From NCBI RefSeq assembly GCF_024756275.1, contig NZ_JANUGQ010000030.1, positions 18,542-82,541 of the forward strand: a stretch of DNA of 64,000 bases, read 5' to 3'. This document shows, piece after piece, positions 54,356 to 61,980 of the stretch; position 1 is the first letter of the stretch, and every line of letters begins with the position of its first letter. The DNA comes from Streptomyces pyxinae. GTDB taxonomy: Bacteria > Actinomycetota > Actinomycetes > Streptomycetales > Streptomycetaceae. The translations under genes were made by a program, and so were the position numbers. The notes under the pieces are model-generated. The model ran no database searches. It was not told the DNA's origin and was given only the letters and a program-made list of their open reading frames with translations.

Positions 54356-54892
54356 CTACCCCTGCCCCACTCTCGCCAGCAGTTCACCGGCCAGCTCCGC
54401 CGGGGACCGCTCCCCGTCCAGCAGTACGGTCCCGGCCGGCAGCACGCCGACCGCCGCCGCACAGCGTTCAATCTGTGCCAGCCCCCACCGCCGGGCCGCC
54501 TCGTCCCGCTCCGGATCGTCCGGCACCAGGACCCGCGCCCCGATCCGCCGGGCCAGCACCTCGGCGGACACGTCCAGGAAGAAGTGGTGCACGGCCACCC
54601 CGGCCGCCGCCAGCTCCCCGAAGATCTCGGCCGCGTACCCCGGATCGACCAGCGTCATCGGCACCAGCACCGGCCGCCCGTACTCCTCCACCAGCCCCAC
54701 CGCCAGCGAGACGACCTGCCGCCGCCACAACCGCAGGTCCTGGAAGTCCCCCGTCGGCACCGCCACGATCCGGCGCAGCACGAAGCCGATCATCTCCGGG
54801 TCGTAGACCAGCGCCTCAGGCCATCGCCCCCGCACCTCCTCCACCAGCGTGGTCTTCCCGGCCCCGAACGCCCCGTTCACCCAGACGATCAC
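54356..54892 (-). CDS. TmrB-like P-loop ATP-binding protein
   Basis: A 178-aa P-loop protein beginning VIVWVNGAFGAGKTTLVEEV, with VLVPMTLVDPGYAAEIFGEL and FFLDVSAEVLARRI, matching the family of the tunicamycin-resistance protein TmrB and small adenylate-kinase-like enzymes. Role unknown here; possibly a kinase on a small substrate. GTG 54892 has a ggggg site upstream; longer frames add Gly-rich sequence. Confidence 0.78.
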   Translation of the reverse strand: MIVWVNGAFGAGKTTLVEEVRGRWPEALVYDPEMIGFVLRRIVAVPTGDFQDLRLWRRQVVSLAVGLVEEYGRPVLVPMTLVDPGYAAEIFGELAAAGVAVHHFFLDVSAEVLARRIGARVLVPDDPERDEAARRWGLAQIERCAAAVGVLPAGTVLLDGERSPAELAGELLARVGQG

Positions 54893-55151
54893 GCATGTCC
54901 CCCCGACTCGTCCCGCCGACGGCGCCCCTGCTCCCACGCCCTCGCGCCCCACCTCAGGCTGCCGACCCTAGCCGGGCAGCCCCCGGAGCCTCGGATTCCG
55001 GGGATCCGGGGGTCGTTCGTGTCACTCCAACGAGTGGTTTGGATTCGTTCCGGGCGGTGGCGAACCGTCGCCGTCGCCAGGGTGAGCCTGATCCGCCTCG
55101 ACCGGGTCCACCGCGCTGCCGGCCGGCAGCCCTCACGAGAAGAGAGTCACC

Positions 55152-55577
55152 ATGCCCGCTGTGTTCACTGCCGCTCTGATCGCCCGGCACAGTGACAAGG
55201 CCGTCTCCGTCAACGGCGAGAAGAAGGACGACGGCACCGCCGCCGTCCAGTGGAGCTATCAGGGCGGGGACCACCAGAAGTGGAACCTGGAGGCGACCAG
55301 CGGCGGTTACTACGTCGTGCGGGCCGTCCACAGCCAGAAGGCGCTGTCGGTCGACGGCGAGAGCACGACCGAGGGTGCGAAGGTCCTCCAGTGGGGCGAG
55401 GTGACCGGCCCGCACCAGGAATGGCGCCTGGTGCAGAAGGACGACGGCTACTTCGCCCTCCAGAACCGCCACAGCGGCCAGTACCTCTCCGTCACCGGGG
55501 AGGGCAACGACAACGGCACCGCCCTCGTGCAGTGGCCCGGCGGCGACGCTCCGCACCAGCAGTTCCGCCTGGGCTGA
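55152..55577 (+). CDS. Ricin-type beta-trefoil lectin-domain protein
   Basis: A 141-aa protein that is a single beta-trefoil. Its three repeats end in HQKWNLE, HQEWRLV and HQQFRLG (the QxW motif, with F for W in the third). It should bind sugars. There is no signal peptide and no attached catalytic domain, which is unusual, so it may act in the cytoplasm or leave by another route. ATG 55152 after gagaagagag. Confidence 0.88.
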   Translation: MPAVFTAALIARHSDKAVSVNGEKKDDGTAAVQWSYQGGDHQKWNLEATSGGYYVVRAVHSQKALSVDGESTTEGAKVLQWGEVTGPHQEWRLVQKDDGYFALQNRHSGQYLSVTGEGNDNGTALVQWPGGDAPHQQFRLG

Positions 55578-55592
55578 CCGCCCCGCCCGCCC

Positions 55593-55862
55593 TCACCGGG
55601 GCCGGTGCGGCCGGCCGACCTGCTCGCCCCGGCGGAGACGGGTGACCACCTCGGCGTCCTCCGCGACGGCCTCGGTGGTGGACAGCGCCCAGCGCATGAG
55701 CGTCAGGGACAGGTCCTCCGCCGGGATCTCACCGATCTCCGCGTCGAACGCCGCGCGGCGCCCGGCGGGAAGCGCCGCGCGAATGGCGTTGATCGTGCTG
55801 GGCAGTTCGGTCCGTTCGCCACGCACATAGGTGGTCCACGCCGACTGTCCGGTGTCGTCCAT
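55593..55862 (-). CDS. Hypothetical 89-aa protein (DUF6247-like)
   Basis: Contains STINAIRAALPAGRRAAFDA and SLTLMRWALSTTEAVAEDAE, resembling small Streptomyces proteins (DUF6247-like) often found near RelE toxins. The similarity is weak recall. ATG 55862 with gagaga upstream. It converges on the lectin gene. Confidence 0.5.
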   Translation of the reverse strand: MDDTGQSAWTTYVRGERTELPSTINAIRAALPAGRRAAFDAEIGEIPAEDLSLTLMRWALSTTEAVAEDAEVVTRLRRGEQVGRPHRPR

Positions 55863-55960
55863 CCGTCTCTCCTCGCTCGTCGCCGGAGATCACGGTAGGC
55901 GCCTCCCCCGGCCGACAAGAAGGAGAACGGAAACCGAACAGGACCCGCCGGCCGGTCCGT

Positions 55961-56335
55961 TCAGCCCCACACCCCCTCCGCCAGCGCCACCCCCACCCAG
56001 ACCGCGCCCAGTCCGGCGATCACGCTGGCCACGACATTGGCGGCGGCGAAGAACCTCGCGCCGGACTCCGCCAGCCGCATCGTCTCGTAGGAGAACGTCG
56101 AGTACGTGGTCAGTGCCCCGCACAGCCCGGTGCCGAGCAGCAGTCGCACCGAGCCGGAGGCGGCCCCGGAGGTGATGGCGCCGGTCAGCACGCCGAGGAT
56201 CAGGCAGCCCGCCACATTCACGGTGAACGTGCCCCAGGGGAAGAGGGTGTCGTGCCGCTTCTGCACCGCCAGGTCGGTCAGGTACCGCAGCGGCGCGCCC
56301 ACGGCGGCGCCCGCGATCACCAGCAGCCAGTTCAC
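55961..56335 (-). CDS. fluC: Fluoride channel subunit FluC (CrcB), second copy
   Basis: A 124-aa four-helix membrane subunit of a dual-topology fluoride exporter. Conserved GAPLRYLTD, GTFTVNVAGCLILG and the Na+-site loop GALTTYSTFSYE are present. ATG 56335 overlaps the DUF190 stop by 4 nt. Works as a pair with the FluC encoded upstream. Confidence 0.93.
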   Translation of the reverse strand: MNWLLVIAGAAVGAPLRYLTDLAVQKRHDTLFPWGTFTVNVAGCLILGVLTGAITSGAASGSVRLLLGTGLCGALTTYSTFSYETMRLAESGARFFAAANVVASVIAGLGAVWVGVALAEGVWG

Positions 56336-56685
56336 TCCGCGGGCTCCCCGCCCCGGCCGACGTACCGGATGACCTCGCAGTCATCCAGGATCACCAGACC
56401 CTCCGCGACCAGCTCGTCCAGCTGCGGCAGAAAGGCGCGGACGCGCTGCTCGTCGTCGACGATCACCACCGCCACGGGCAGGTCCTCGCTGAGCGACAGC
56501 AGCCGCTGGGTGTGGATCAGCGACGAGGCGCCGAAGCCCTCGATCCCCCGGAACACCGAGGCGCCGGCCAGCCCGGCCCGGTGGGCCCGGTGCACGATCT
56601 CGCTGTACAGCGGCCGGTGGTGCCAGACGTCGTTCTCCCCGATGAAGATCGTCACGCGCAGCGCGCGTCCGGTCAGTCTCGTCAT
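56332..56685 (-). CDS. DUF190 protein between two fluC genes
   Basis: A 117-aa GlnB-like-fold protein (RALRVTIFIGENDVWHHRPL, then SVFRGIEGFGASSLIHTQRL). DUF190 proteins are often encoded with fluC genes, suggesting a regulatory role in fluoride export. Overlaps both neighbouring fluC genes by 4 nt. Confidence 0.9.
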   Translation of the reverse strand: MTRLTGRALRVTIFIGENDVWHHRPLYSEIVHRAHRAGLAGASVFRGIEGFGASSLIHTQRLLSLSEDLPVAVVIVDDEQRVRAFLPQLDELVAEGLVILDDCEVIRYVGRGGEPAE

Positions 56686-57206
56686 CCCTGCCTCCACGCC
56701 CGCCACGCCACGGCCCGGCGGGTCAGCCACGCCGCACTCCACACCGCCGCCAGCGCGATCACCGGCGTCAGTCCCAGATAGAGCAGCCCCGTCCGGGCCC
56801 GCCCGCCGTCCACCAGCCGCTCGACGTCGACCGCGTAGGTCGAGAACGTGGTGAACCCGCCCAGCACCCCGGTGCCGAAGAACGGCCGCACCAGCCGGTG
56901 CGCCGCCCACGCGTCGCTGATGACGACCATGAACACACCGATGACCGCGCAGCCGGCCCCGTTCACCCAGAGGGTGGTCCACGGAAAGCCGCCCTCCGCC
57001 ACCGGCCACGCCAGGGACGCCCCGTACCGCACCGAGGCCCCGATCGCCCCGCCCAGCGCCACCACCCCGACCACGGGCACCTGGGCCCGCCACGGGGCGG
57101 CCCGCTGAGCGGGTACGCGAAGGTCGACGTCCGGGTCGGTGGGCTCGGCGGGTGCGGCGGGCCCGGTGGGTTCACCCACTCCCGGGGGCTGCGAGGACCG
57201 CTTCAT
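56682..57206 (-). CDS. fluC: Fluoride channel subunit FluC (CrcB), first copy
   Basis: A 174-aa FluC: a Pro/Ala N-terminal stretch of about 45 residues, then the four-helix core with GGAIGASVRYGASLA, TLWVNGAGCAVIG and GFTTFSTYAVD. Two fluC genes in tandem commonly form a heterodimer. ATG 57206. First gene of the three-gene operon. Confidence 0.92.
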   Translation of the reverse strand: MKRSSQPPGVGEPTGPAAPAEPTDPDVDLRVPAQRAAPWRAQVPVVGVVALGGAIGASVRYGASLAWPVAEGGFPWTTLWVNGAGCAVIGVFMVVISDAWAAHRLVRPFFGTGVLGGFTTFSTYAVDVERLVDGGRARTGLLYLGLTPVIALAAVWSAAWLTRRAVAWRAWRQG

Positions 57207-57365
57207 CAGGGCGCACACTCCTACTCGCCGGGCACCCCGCAGGCTCGGGGCACGCATGATCGCAAGTAGGGACCGTTGGCGGCGCCGGTGCCGCGGTTCG
57301 GGTACGGCGGGCCCCACCGCCGCGCGGCCGCCCCGTCCGGGACCGCCGCCGGCCACCAGCGTACG

Positions 57366-57932
57366 TCACGGCGCGTATCGGGGCAGGTCGGCGGTGGGGA
57401 TGGTCCAGCCCGCGATGGTGACCTCCTCGCCGTACAGGAAGTCCTTGCGCGTGGCGTACCGGGGCCCCTCCGGGGTCGGGTGGATGTCCGTGAAGACCGC
57501 CCCGCTCCCGGTACGGGGGTCGAAGACCGCGTACACCGGGATGCCCAGCGAGGGGTGGTCCCAGGTCTTGCCCACCCAGTCGTTGTCCGGGTTCGACCGG
57601 GAGACGATCTCGATCGCCGCGACGACGGTGCGGGGGTCGGAGGAACCCTCGCCCTCCATGTCCTCCAGCGCGATGACCATGATGTCGGGGTGGCGCAGCA
57701 GGCCCTCGGGCTCGTGCTCCACGTCGGGCGTGCCGGTGTGGGCCGCCACCTCCTCGGGCAGCACGCGCTCCAGCCGCCCGCGCACCCGCAGAGCGGTCAG
57801 CTCGTGGGGACGACCGGGCGCCTGGAGGTCGTGGACGATGCCGGTACCGGAGATCTCCAGCTTGCCGGGAACCCCCCGGTACCGCGTCCGCTTCACCGCC
57901 GCCCGCATCTCCCGGTAGCGGCACACCGTCAT
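57366..57932 (-). CDS. Uma2-family putative nuclease
   Basis: A 188-aa restriction-endonuclease-fold protein. The core acidic residues lie in LLRHPDIMVIALE and VVAAIEIVSRSNPDNDWVGK (PD...ExV pattern). Uma2 proteins are very abundant in Streptomyces and their role is unclear. ATG overlaps the upstream gene stop by 4 nt (ATGA). Confidence 0.85.
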   Translation of the reverse strand: MTVCRYREMRAAVKRTRYRGVPGKLEISGTGIVHDLQAPGRPHELTALRVRGRLERVLPEEVAAHTGTPDVEHEPEGLLRHPDIMVIALEDMEGEGSSDPRTVVAAIEIVSRSNPDNDWVGKTWDHPSLGIPVYAVFDPRTGSGAVFTDIHPTPEGPRYATRKDFLYGEEVTIAGWTIPTADLPRYAP

Positions 57933-58909
57933 GGCGCAGGGGTCCCCGCCGGGCGGCAGGTGCCGCAGCGGCCCGGTTCGGTGGCGCGGAAGGCGCGGTC
58001 GCAGGCGTCGCAGGTCTGGAAGGGCAAGGGGGCCGGGGGCGCGGCGGGCAGGGGTGGCGGGAGCAGGGAGGTGAGGCGGTGGGCCAGCAGGCCGGCCGGG
58101 TGGTGCAGCTCGGGCGGCAGACAGGCGGTGAGGGTTCGGCGTACGGCTCCGGGCTCGGCGTCCCGCTCCAGCCAGGCCACCACCGCCGGGGCCAGGCGCG
58201 TCACCTCCCGCTCGGAGAGCAGCAGCCGGGGGTCCGTCCGGCGCAGCCCCACCAGCAGTTCCGCCGCCTCCCCCAGCCGCCCGGCCGCCTCCGGCACGGG
58301 CAGCGGCTCGGCGGCCGGACGCACAGGCTCCGGCGCGGGACGCACGGGTTCGGGCTCCCGCTCCGGCTCGGCGGCGGGCGGCTCCACCACCGGTGCGGAC
58401 GGCTCCACCACGGGCGCGGGCGGCTCCGCCACCGGTGCGGACGGCTCCACCACGGGCGCGGGCGGCTCAAGGACCGGCGCGGGCTCGTGGCGTACCGGCT
58501 CGCGCAACGGCGGCGCGGGCTCGTGGCGTACCGGCTCGGGCAGGGAGTGCGGGCGGTTGTACGAGACGGTCCTCGGCAGCAGCCGGCCGCTGGGCAGCCG
58601 CTCCACGGAACGCTCCAGGTACCCGGCCTCCTCCAGCTCCCGCATGTACCCGGCCACCCGCTGCTCGCCCTCCGGAAAGCGCTGGGCCAGGCACCGGATG
58701 GAGATCCGCGTCCCGGGGCGGAGCGACTGGATGTGCACGGCGAGGCCGATGGCGCCGAGGCTCAGCTCGCGGTGCTGGGCGAGGTGGTTGCCGACGACCG
58801 TGTAGCTGTGGCGGTGCGGGGAGTTGACGTGTACGACACCGGTCCGGTGGGTCCTCGTGGCAACGGAGGACGCGGCGCGCGAGGGCGCGCTAGGGTGCTG
58901 CTCAGCCAT
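57929..58909 (-). CDS. HTH DNA-binding protein with Pro-rich repeats and a zinc-finger-like end
   Basis: A 326-aa protein. The N-terminal winged-helix-like region (about 30-115) contains VVGNHLAQHRELSLGAIGLA and PEGEQRVAGYMRELEEAGYL. Then a Pro/Glu/Val repeat region (EPPAPVVEPSAP units, about 125-200), and a C-terminal CDACDRAF...CGTC motif that could bind zinc. It is typical of Streptomyces helix-turn-helix proteins encoded with Uma2. ATG 58909. Coupled to Uma2. Confidence 0.75.
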   Translation of the reverse strand: MAEQHPSAPSRAASSVATRTHRTGVVHVNSPHRHSYTVVGNHLAQHRELSLGAIGLAVHIQSLRPGTRISIRCLAQRFPEGEQRVAGYMRELEEAGYLERSVERLPSGRLLPRTVSYNRPHSLPEPVRHEPAPPLREPVRHEPAPVLEPPAPVVEPSAPVAEPPAPVVEPSAPVVEPPAAEPEREPEPVRPAPEPVRPAAEPLPVPEAAGRLGEAAELLVGLRRTDPRLLLSEREVTRLAPAVVAWLERDAEPGAVRRTLTACLPPELHHPAGLLAHRLTSLLPPPLPAAPPAPLPFQTCDACDRAFRATEPGRCGTCRPAGTPAP

Positions 58910-59131
58910 CGGGAAGCGTCTTCTTCCTCGTTGGTCAGGCCCTCGATCGGGATGCCAGTCCCGGCCGGGGGCCGTCGTGTGTCCGGGGTTGTCGCGGCGA
59001 GCATATGCCAGCCAACCCGACCGAAATCCAGCCCAGTTGCCGCAATACACCCGACCGAGTGACGGGGAGGCGGGTGGGGTGGGGAAGGTATTTCCCTCCG
59101 TACTTTCTTCTTCATGCGCCGTGTCGCACCG

Positions 59132-59169
59132 CGACGCGGTTCGCCGCGACGCGGGTTCCCACGACGCGG
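59132..59169. repeat. Three CGACGCGG iterons with exact 15-bp period
   Basis: CGACGCGG occurs at 59132, 59147 and 59162, each start exactly 15 bp after the last, ending 27 nt before the ATG at 59197. Direct repeats of this kind next to a start codon suggest an operator. Confidence 0.7.
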
Positions 59170-59196
59170 TGACACCGACGACGACCGGAGGATTCC

Positions 59197-59619
59197 ATGA
59201 GCCCGCAGCCCGAACCCCTGATCCCTTCGCAGGCCCCGCCCATGCGGACCCTGGCCGAACTCCGCGACGCCCTGCACCGGCACGGCTTCCCCGGCGATCC
59301 GGCGGCCTTCGAGCGGGAACTGGCAGACGCGGACCTGGACGAGCCGGACCGGATCCAGGAGATCGTCCAGGCGTACCGCCACCGGGTACTGCTCCACATC
59401 GACCCCGAGGCCATGGCCGCTCTCCGCCGCTCGGCCGAGGACATCGACGGGGAACTGCGCCGCAGGATGGCCGGGAAGGCCCTCCCCAGGGTGCGCCGGC
59501 GCCTCGGTGTACTCATCGAGCCCGCTGAAGAGAGAGGCGGCACTTGGGGCCCATCAGATGAGGGAGAGACCGCCCCCTCTGAGCCGGTCAGCCCTTGCGG
59601 CCCAGGTGGATCACGGTGA
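59197..59619 (+). CDS. Hypothetical 140-aa helical protein
   Basis: Contains TLAELRDALHRHGFPGDPAA and DRIQEIVQAYRHRVLLHIDP; helical, soluble, family unknown to me. Strong ggagga ribosome site. Its last 11 codons overlap the 3' end of the relE-like gene on the other strand, and the C-terminus (after about 110) is low complexity, so the natural end may have changed. Preceded by 15-bp-spaced repeats. Confidence 0.6.
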   Translation: MSPQPEPLIPSQAPPMRTLAELRDALHRHGFPGDPAAFERELADADLDEPDRIQEIVQAYRHRVLLHIDPEAMAALRRSAEDIDGELRRRMAGKALPRVRRRLGVLIEPAEERGGTWGPSDEGETAPSEPVSPCGPGGSR

Positions 59620-59833
59620 CCCGTACCTTCCCGGCATCGATCTCGTACACCACGCGGTACAAGCCGATGTGGATGCGCAGCAGATTGGCGCTGCCGAAGG
59701 CACCTCTGGGCCTGGGATCGTCGGCGAGGTGGTCCACCCTGGTGAAAACCTGACGAACGCCATGAGGGTCGCTTTTGGCGAACCGCTCCGCCTGGGAAAG
59801 CGCCTCGGGCTCCCAAATGACCTGGTACCTCAT
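59588..59833 (-). CDS. RelE/ParE-family toxin
   Basis: An 81-aa RelE-fold toxin: VIWEPEALSQAERFAKSDPH, LRIHIGLYRVVYEID and a C-terminal VRVTVIHLGRK. The conserved C-terminal Arg/Lys are those used for mRNA cleavage in RelE. It overlaps the antitoxin by 4 nt (ATGA). Confidence 0.88.
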   Translation of the reverse strand: MRYQVIWEPEALSQAERFAKSDPHGVRQVFTRVDHLADDPRPRGAFGSANLLRIHIGLYRVVYEIDAGKVRVTVIHLGRKG

Positions 59834-60090
59834 GACTCGTCACCGCCGAACACCCGGCGCAGCGCTTCATCGTGCGGTACGCCTGCGGCCTCGCCCGTCT
59901 CCTGGCGCTCCCGGTAGGCGGCCACGGCTCGCAACTCCTGGAGTTCCAAGGCGCCTTCCGGACTGATCAGCACGGCAACGGTGCGCCCCTGGTCAGTGAT
60001 GAGGACCGGTTCGTTGGTGGCTTCGACGTCTTGGACCAAGGCGTGGAGGCGCTCGCGGGCCTCCTCGATCGAGTAGCTGGTTTCCGTCAT
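59830..60090 (-). CDS. Phd/YefM-type antitoxin
   Basis: An 86-aa antitoxin: SYSIEEARERLHALVQDVEA and NEPVLITDQGRTVAVLISPE are the Phd/YefM DNA-binding signature, followed by a toxin-binding tail. ATG 60090, followed by the RelE-like toxin. Expected to repress its own operon. Confidence 0.88.
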   Translation of the reverse strand: MTETSYSIEEARERLHALVQDVEATNEPVLITDQGRTVAVLISPEGALELQELRAVAAYRERQETGEAAGVPHDEALRRVFGGDES

Positions 60091-60275
60091 GCCCGGCACG
60101 CTATCGAGGCGCCTGCGGGGCTGTGAGCGCTTTCCCCGGACGAGTCGCGGGCTCAGGGCACGGCAGGAAACGCGTGACCACCGCGTTCGGGCCTTCGCCT
60201 CTCGGGCGCGCCGGGCCCGACGACCCGAGACGCCCCGGCACCTTGACAGGGGGAGACGTGGATCACACGCGTCCA

Positions 60276-60302
60276 TGTCACTGGGAAGCGGGCTGTCTCG
60301 TC
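60276..60302 (+). promoter_or_regulatory. Candidate ECF41 sigma-factor promoter
   Basis: TGTCAC at 60276-60281 and CGTC at 60299-60302, spaced by 17 nt, match the published ECF41 consensus (TGTCACA then CGTC). It lies 40 nt before the AhpD-like gene, whose neighbour encodes an ECF41 sigma factor. Confidence 0.6.
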
Positions 60303-60341
60303 CCAGGGGTGTCGCCACTGACGAGCACGGAGGAGCACACC

Positions 60342-60815
60342 ATGGACGCGCGGCTGAACTATGTCACCGGTCCGACCACCGGCAAGACCTTCAAGCACCT
60401 GATGGCGGCGGGCCGGGCGCTCAAGGAGTCGCCGCTGCCGGCCGTGACGCAGGAGCTGGTGGCGCTGCGCGTCAGCCAGATCAACGGCTGCGCCGCCTGC
60501 ATCGACATGCACACCAAGGAGGCCGCCGCCGCCGGGGAGACCCCGGTGCGGCTGAACCTGGTGGCGGCGTGGCGGGAGGCGACGGTCTTCACCGAGGCCG
60601 AGCGTGCCGCGCTGGAGGTGGCGGAGCAGGGCACCCGGGTCGCGGACGCGGGCGAGGGGGTCAGTGACGAGGTCTGGGCGCGGGCCGCCGGGCACTACGA
60701 CGAGGGGCAGCTCACCGCCCTGACCGTCCTGGTGTCCTTCATGAACATGGTGAACCGGCTGAACATCATCGCCCGGCGGCCGGCCGGCGACTACGAGGTC
60801 GGACAGGCCCACTGA
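60342..60815 (+). CDS. AhpD-like carboxymuconolactone-decarboxylase family protein
   Basis: A 157-aa all-helical redox protein. The CxxC...H motif is in INGCAACIDMHTKEA, giving alkylhydroperoxidase-type activity. Genes of this family are the classic partners and targets of ECF41 sigma factors, as here: the sigma gene follows. ATG 60342 with ggagga upstream. Confidence 0.9.
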   Translation: MDARLNYVTGPTTGKTFKHLMAAGRALKESPLPAVTQELVALRVSQINGCAACIDMHTKEAAAAGETPVRLNLVAAWREATVFTEAERAALEVAEQGTRVADAGEGVSDEVWARAAGHYDEGQLTALTVLVSFMNMVNRLNIIARRPAGDYEVGQAH

Positions 60816-60990
60816 ACGGCCGGCGCCGGACGCCGCTGCTGATGCCGGGGAACCCTGCCCGCACCGCCGGCGGACCGGTTGGTCAACGGGAGACGTCCGC
60901 GCCGACGCGTACGGCCGGGCGGGAGGTCCTCGGGAAATCGGGAAATCGGGAAAACAGCGAGCACGGGAGCAAGGGAGCAGGGGAGTCGGT

Positions 60991-61914
60991 GTGAGCAAGG
61001 TCGAGGAGTTCGAGGAGCTGCGGCCACTGCTGTTCTCGATCGCCTACCGGATCCTGGGCAGTGTGAGCGAGGCCGAGGACGCGGTGCAGGAGTCCTGGTT
61101 GCGCTTCGACGGCTCGGCCACCCGGCCCGTGTCGGCGAAGGCATTCCTCTCCACCACGGTGACGCGGATCGCGATCGACGTGCTGCGCTCCGCACGGGCG
61201 CGGCGGGAGGAGTACGCCGGGCCGTGGTTTCCCGAGCCGCTGCTCACCGATCCGTATCAGGATCCGGCACGCTCGGCGGAGCTGGCCGAGTCGGTGTCGA
61301 TGACGGCCCTGCTGCTTCTGGAGCGGCTCAGCCCGCTGGAGCGGTCGGTGTTCGTGCTGCGCGAGGTGTTCGGCTTCGGCTTCGACGAGGTGGCCTCGGC
61401 GGTGGGGCGTTCGGAGCCGGCGTGCCGGCAGTTGCTCGTACGGGCGCGGCAGCACATGCGGGCCGGGCGGCCGCGGTTCGCGGCGGACCGTCAGGAGCGG
61501 CAGGAACTGGCGACACGGTTCTTCGACGCCCTCCGCGAAGGCGACGTCACCGGTCTGCGGGACCTGCTCGCCGCCGATGTGTCGATGGTCGGGGACGGCG
61601 GCGGCAAGGCCCCGCAGCTCGCCAGGGCCGTGACCGGCGCCGAGAACGTGGCCCGGCTGCTCGCCTCGGTCTTCCCCCGACTGGCCGTGATCGACGTGAC
61701 CTTCGAGCCGCGCGAGGTCAACGGCCAGCCGGGAGCGATCTTCCGCGACCGGGACGGCAGGGTGCTCCACACCTTGGCCCTCGATGTGCTCGACGGGCAG
61801 ATCCGGACCATCCGCTCGGTACTCAACCCCGACAAGCTCGGCCACCTGGGGCCGGTCGCGGACGCCTGGGCCGTCAGCCGGGAAGTGAAGCGGGCCCGCC
61901 GGCAGCCGAGGTGA
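60991..61914 (+). CDS. ECF41-type sigma factor (SigJ-like)
   Basis: A 307-aa sigma factor: region 2 (EELRPLLFSIAYRILGSVSE), region 4 (RLSPLERSVFVLREVFGFGF), then a fused SnoaL-like C-terminal domain from about 170 with the ECF41 landmarks DGGGK and NPDKL. That domain replaces an anti-sigma factor. GTG 60991 after agggag. The promoter gap contains cgggaaat repeats (60931-60955). Its partner gene lies 175 nt upstream. Confidence 0.92.
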   Translation: MSKVEEFEELRPLLFSIAYRILGSVSEAEDAVQESWLRFDGSATRPVSAKAFLSTTVTRIAIDVLRSARARREEYAGPWFPEPLLTDPYQDPARSAELAESVSMTALLLLERLSPLERSVFVLREVFGFGFDEVASAVGRSEPACRQLLVRARQHMRAGRPRFAADRQERQELATRFFDALREGDVTGLRDLLAADVSMVGDGGGKAPQLARAVTGAENVARLLASVFPRLAVIDVTFEPREVNGQPGAIFRDRDGRVLHTLALDVLDGQIRTIRSVLNPDKLGHLGPVADAWAVSREVKRARRQPR

Positions 61915-61980
61915 CCTCCGGACCGGGGTTCCGGGTCCCGTACCGGGTGGCGGGCGCCGAGGCGGCCGGCCGGGTGGCGG

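Noticed and set aside
55593..55862. Antitoxin of a toxin pair with the lectin-domain gene
   Set aside because: The genes converge, do not overlap, and the lectin domain is not a toxin family.
57207..57365. Fluoride riboswitch before the fluC operon
   Set aside because: A gtaggagt element on the minus strand caught attention, but it is the complement of the riboswitch's CUCCUAC element, and the pseudoknot partner and GGCGAUG-type loop do not match.
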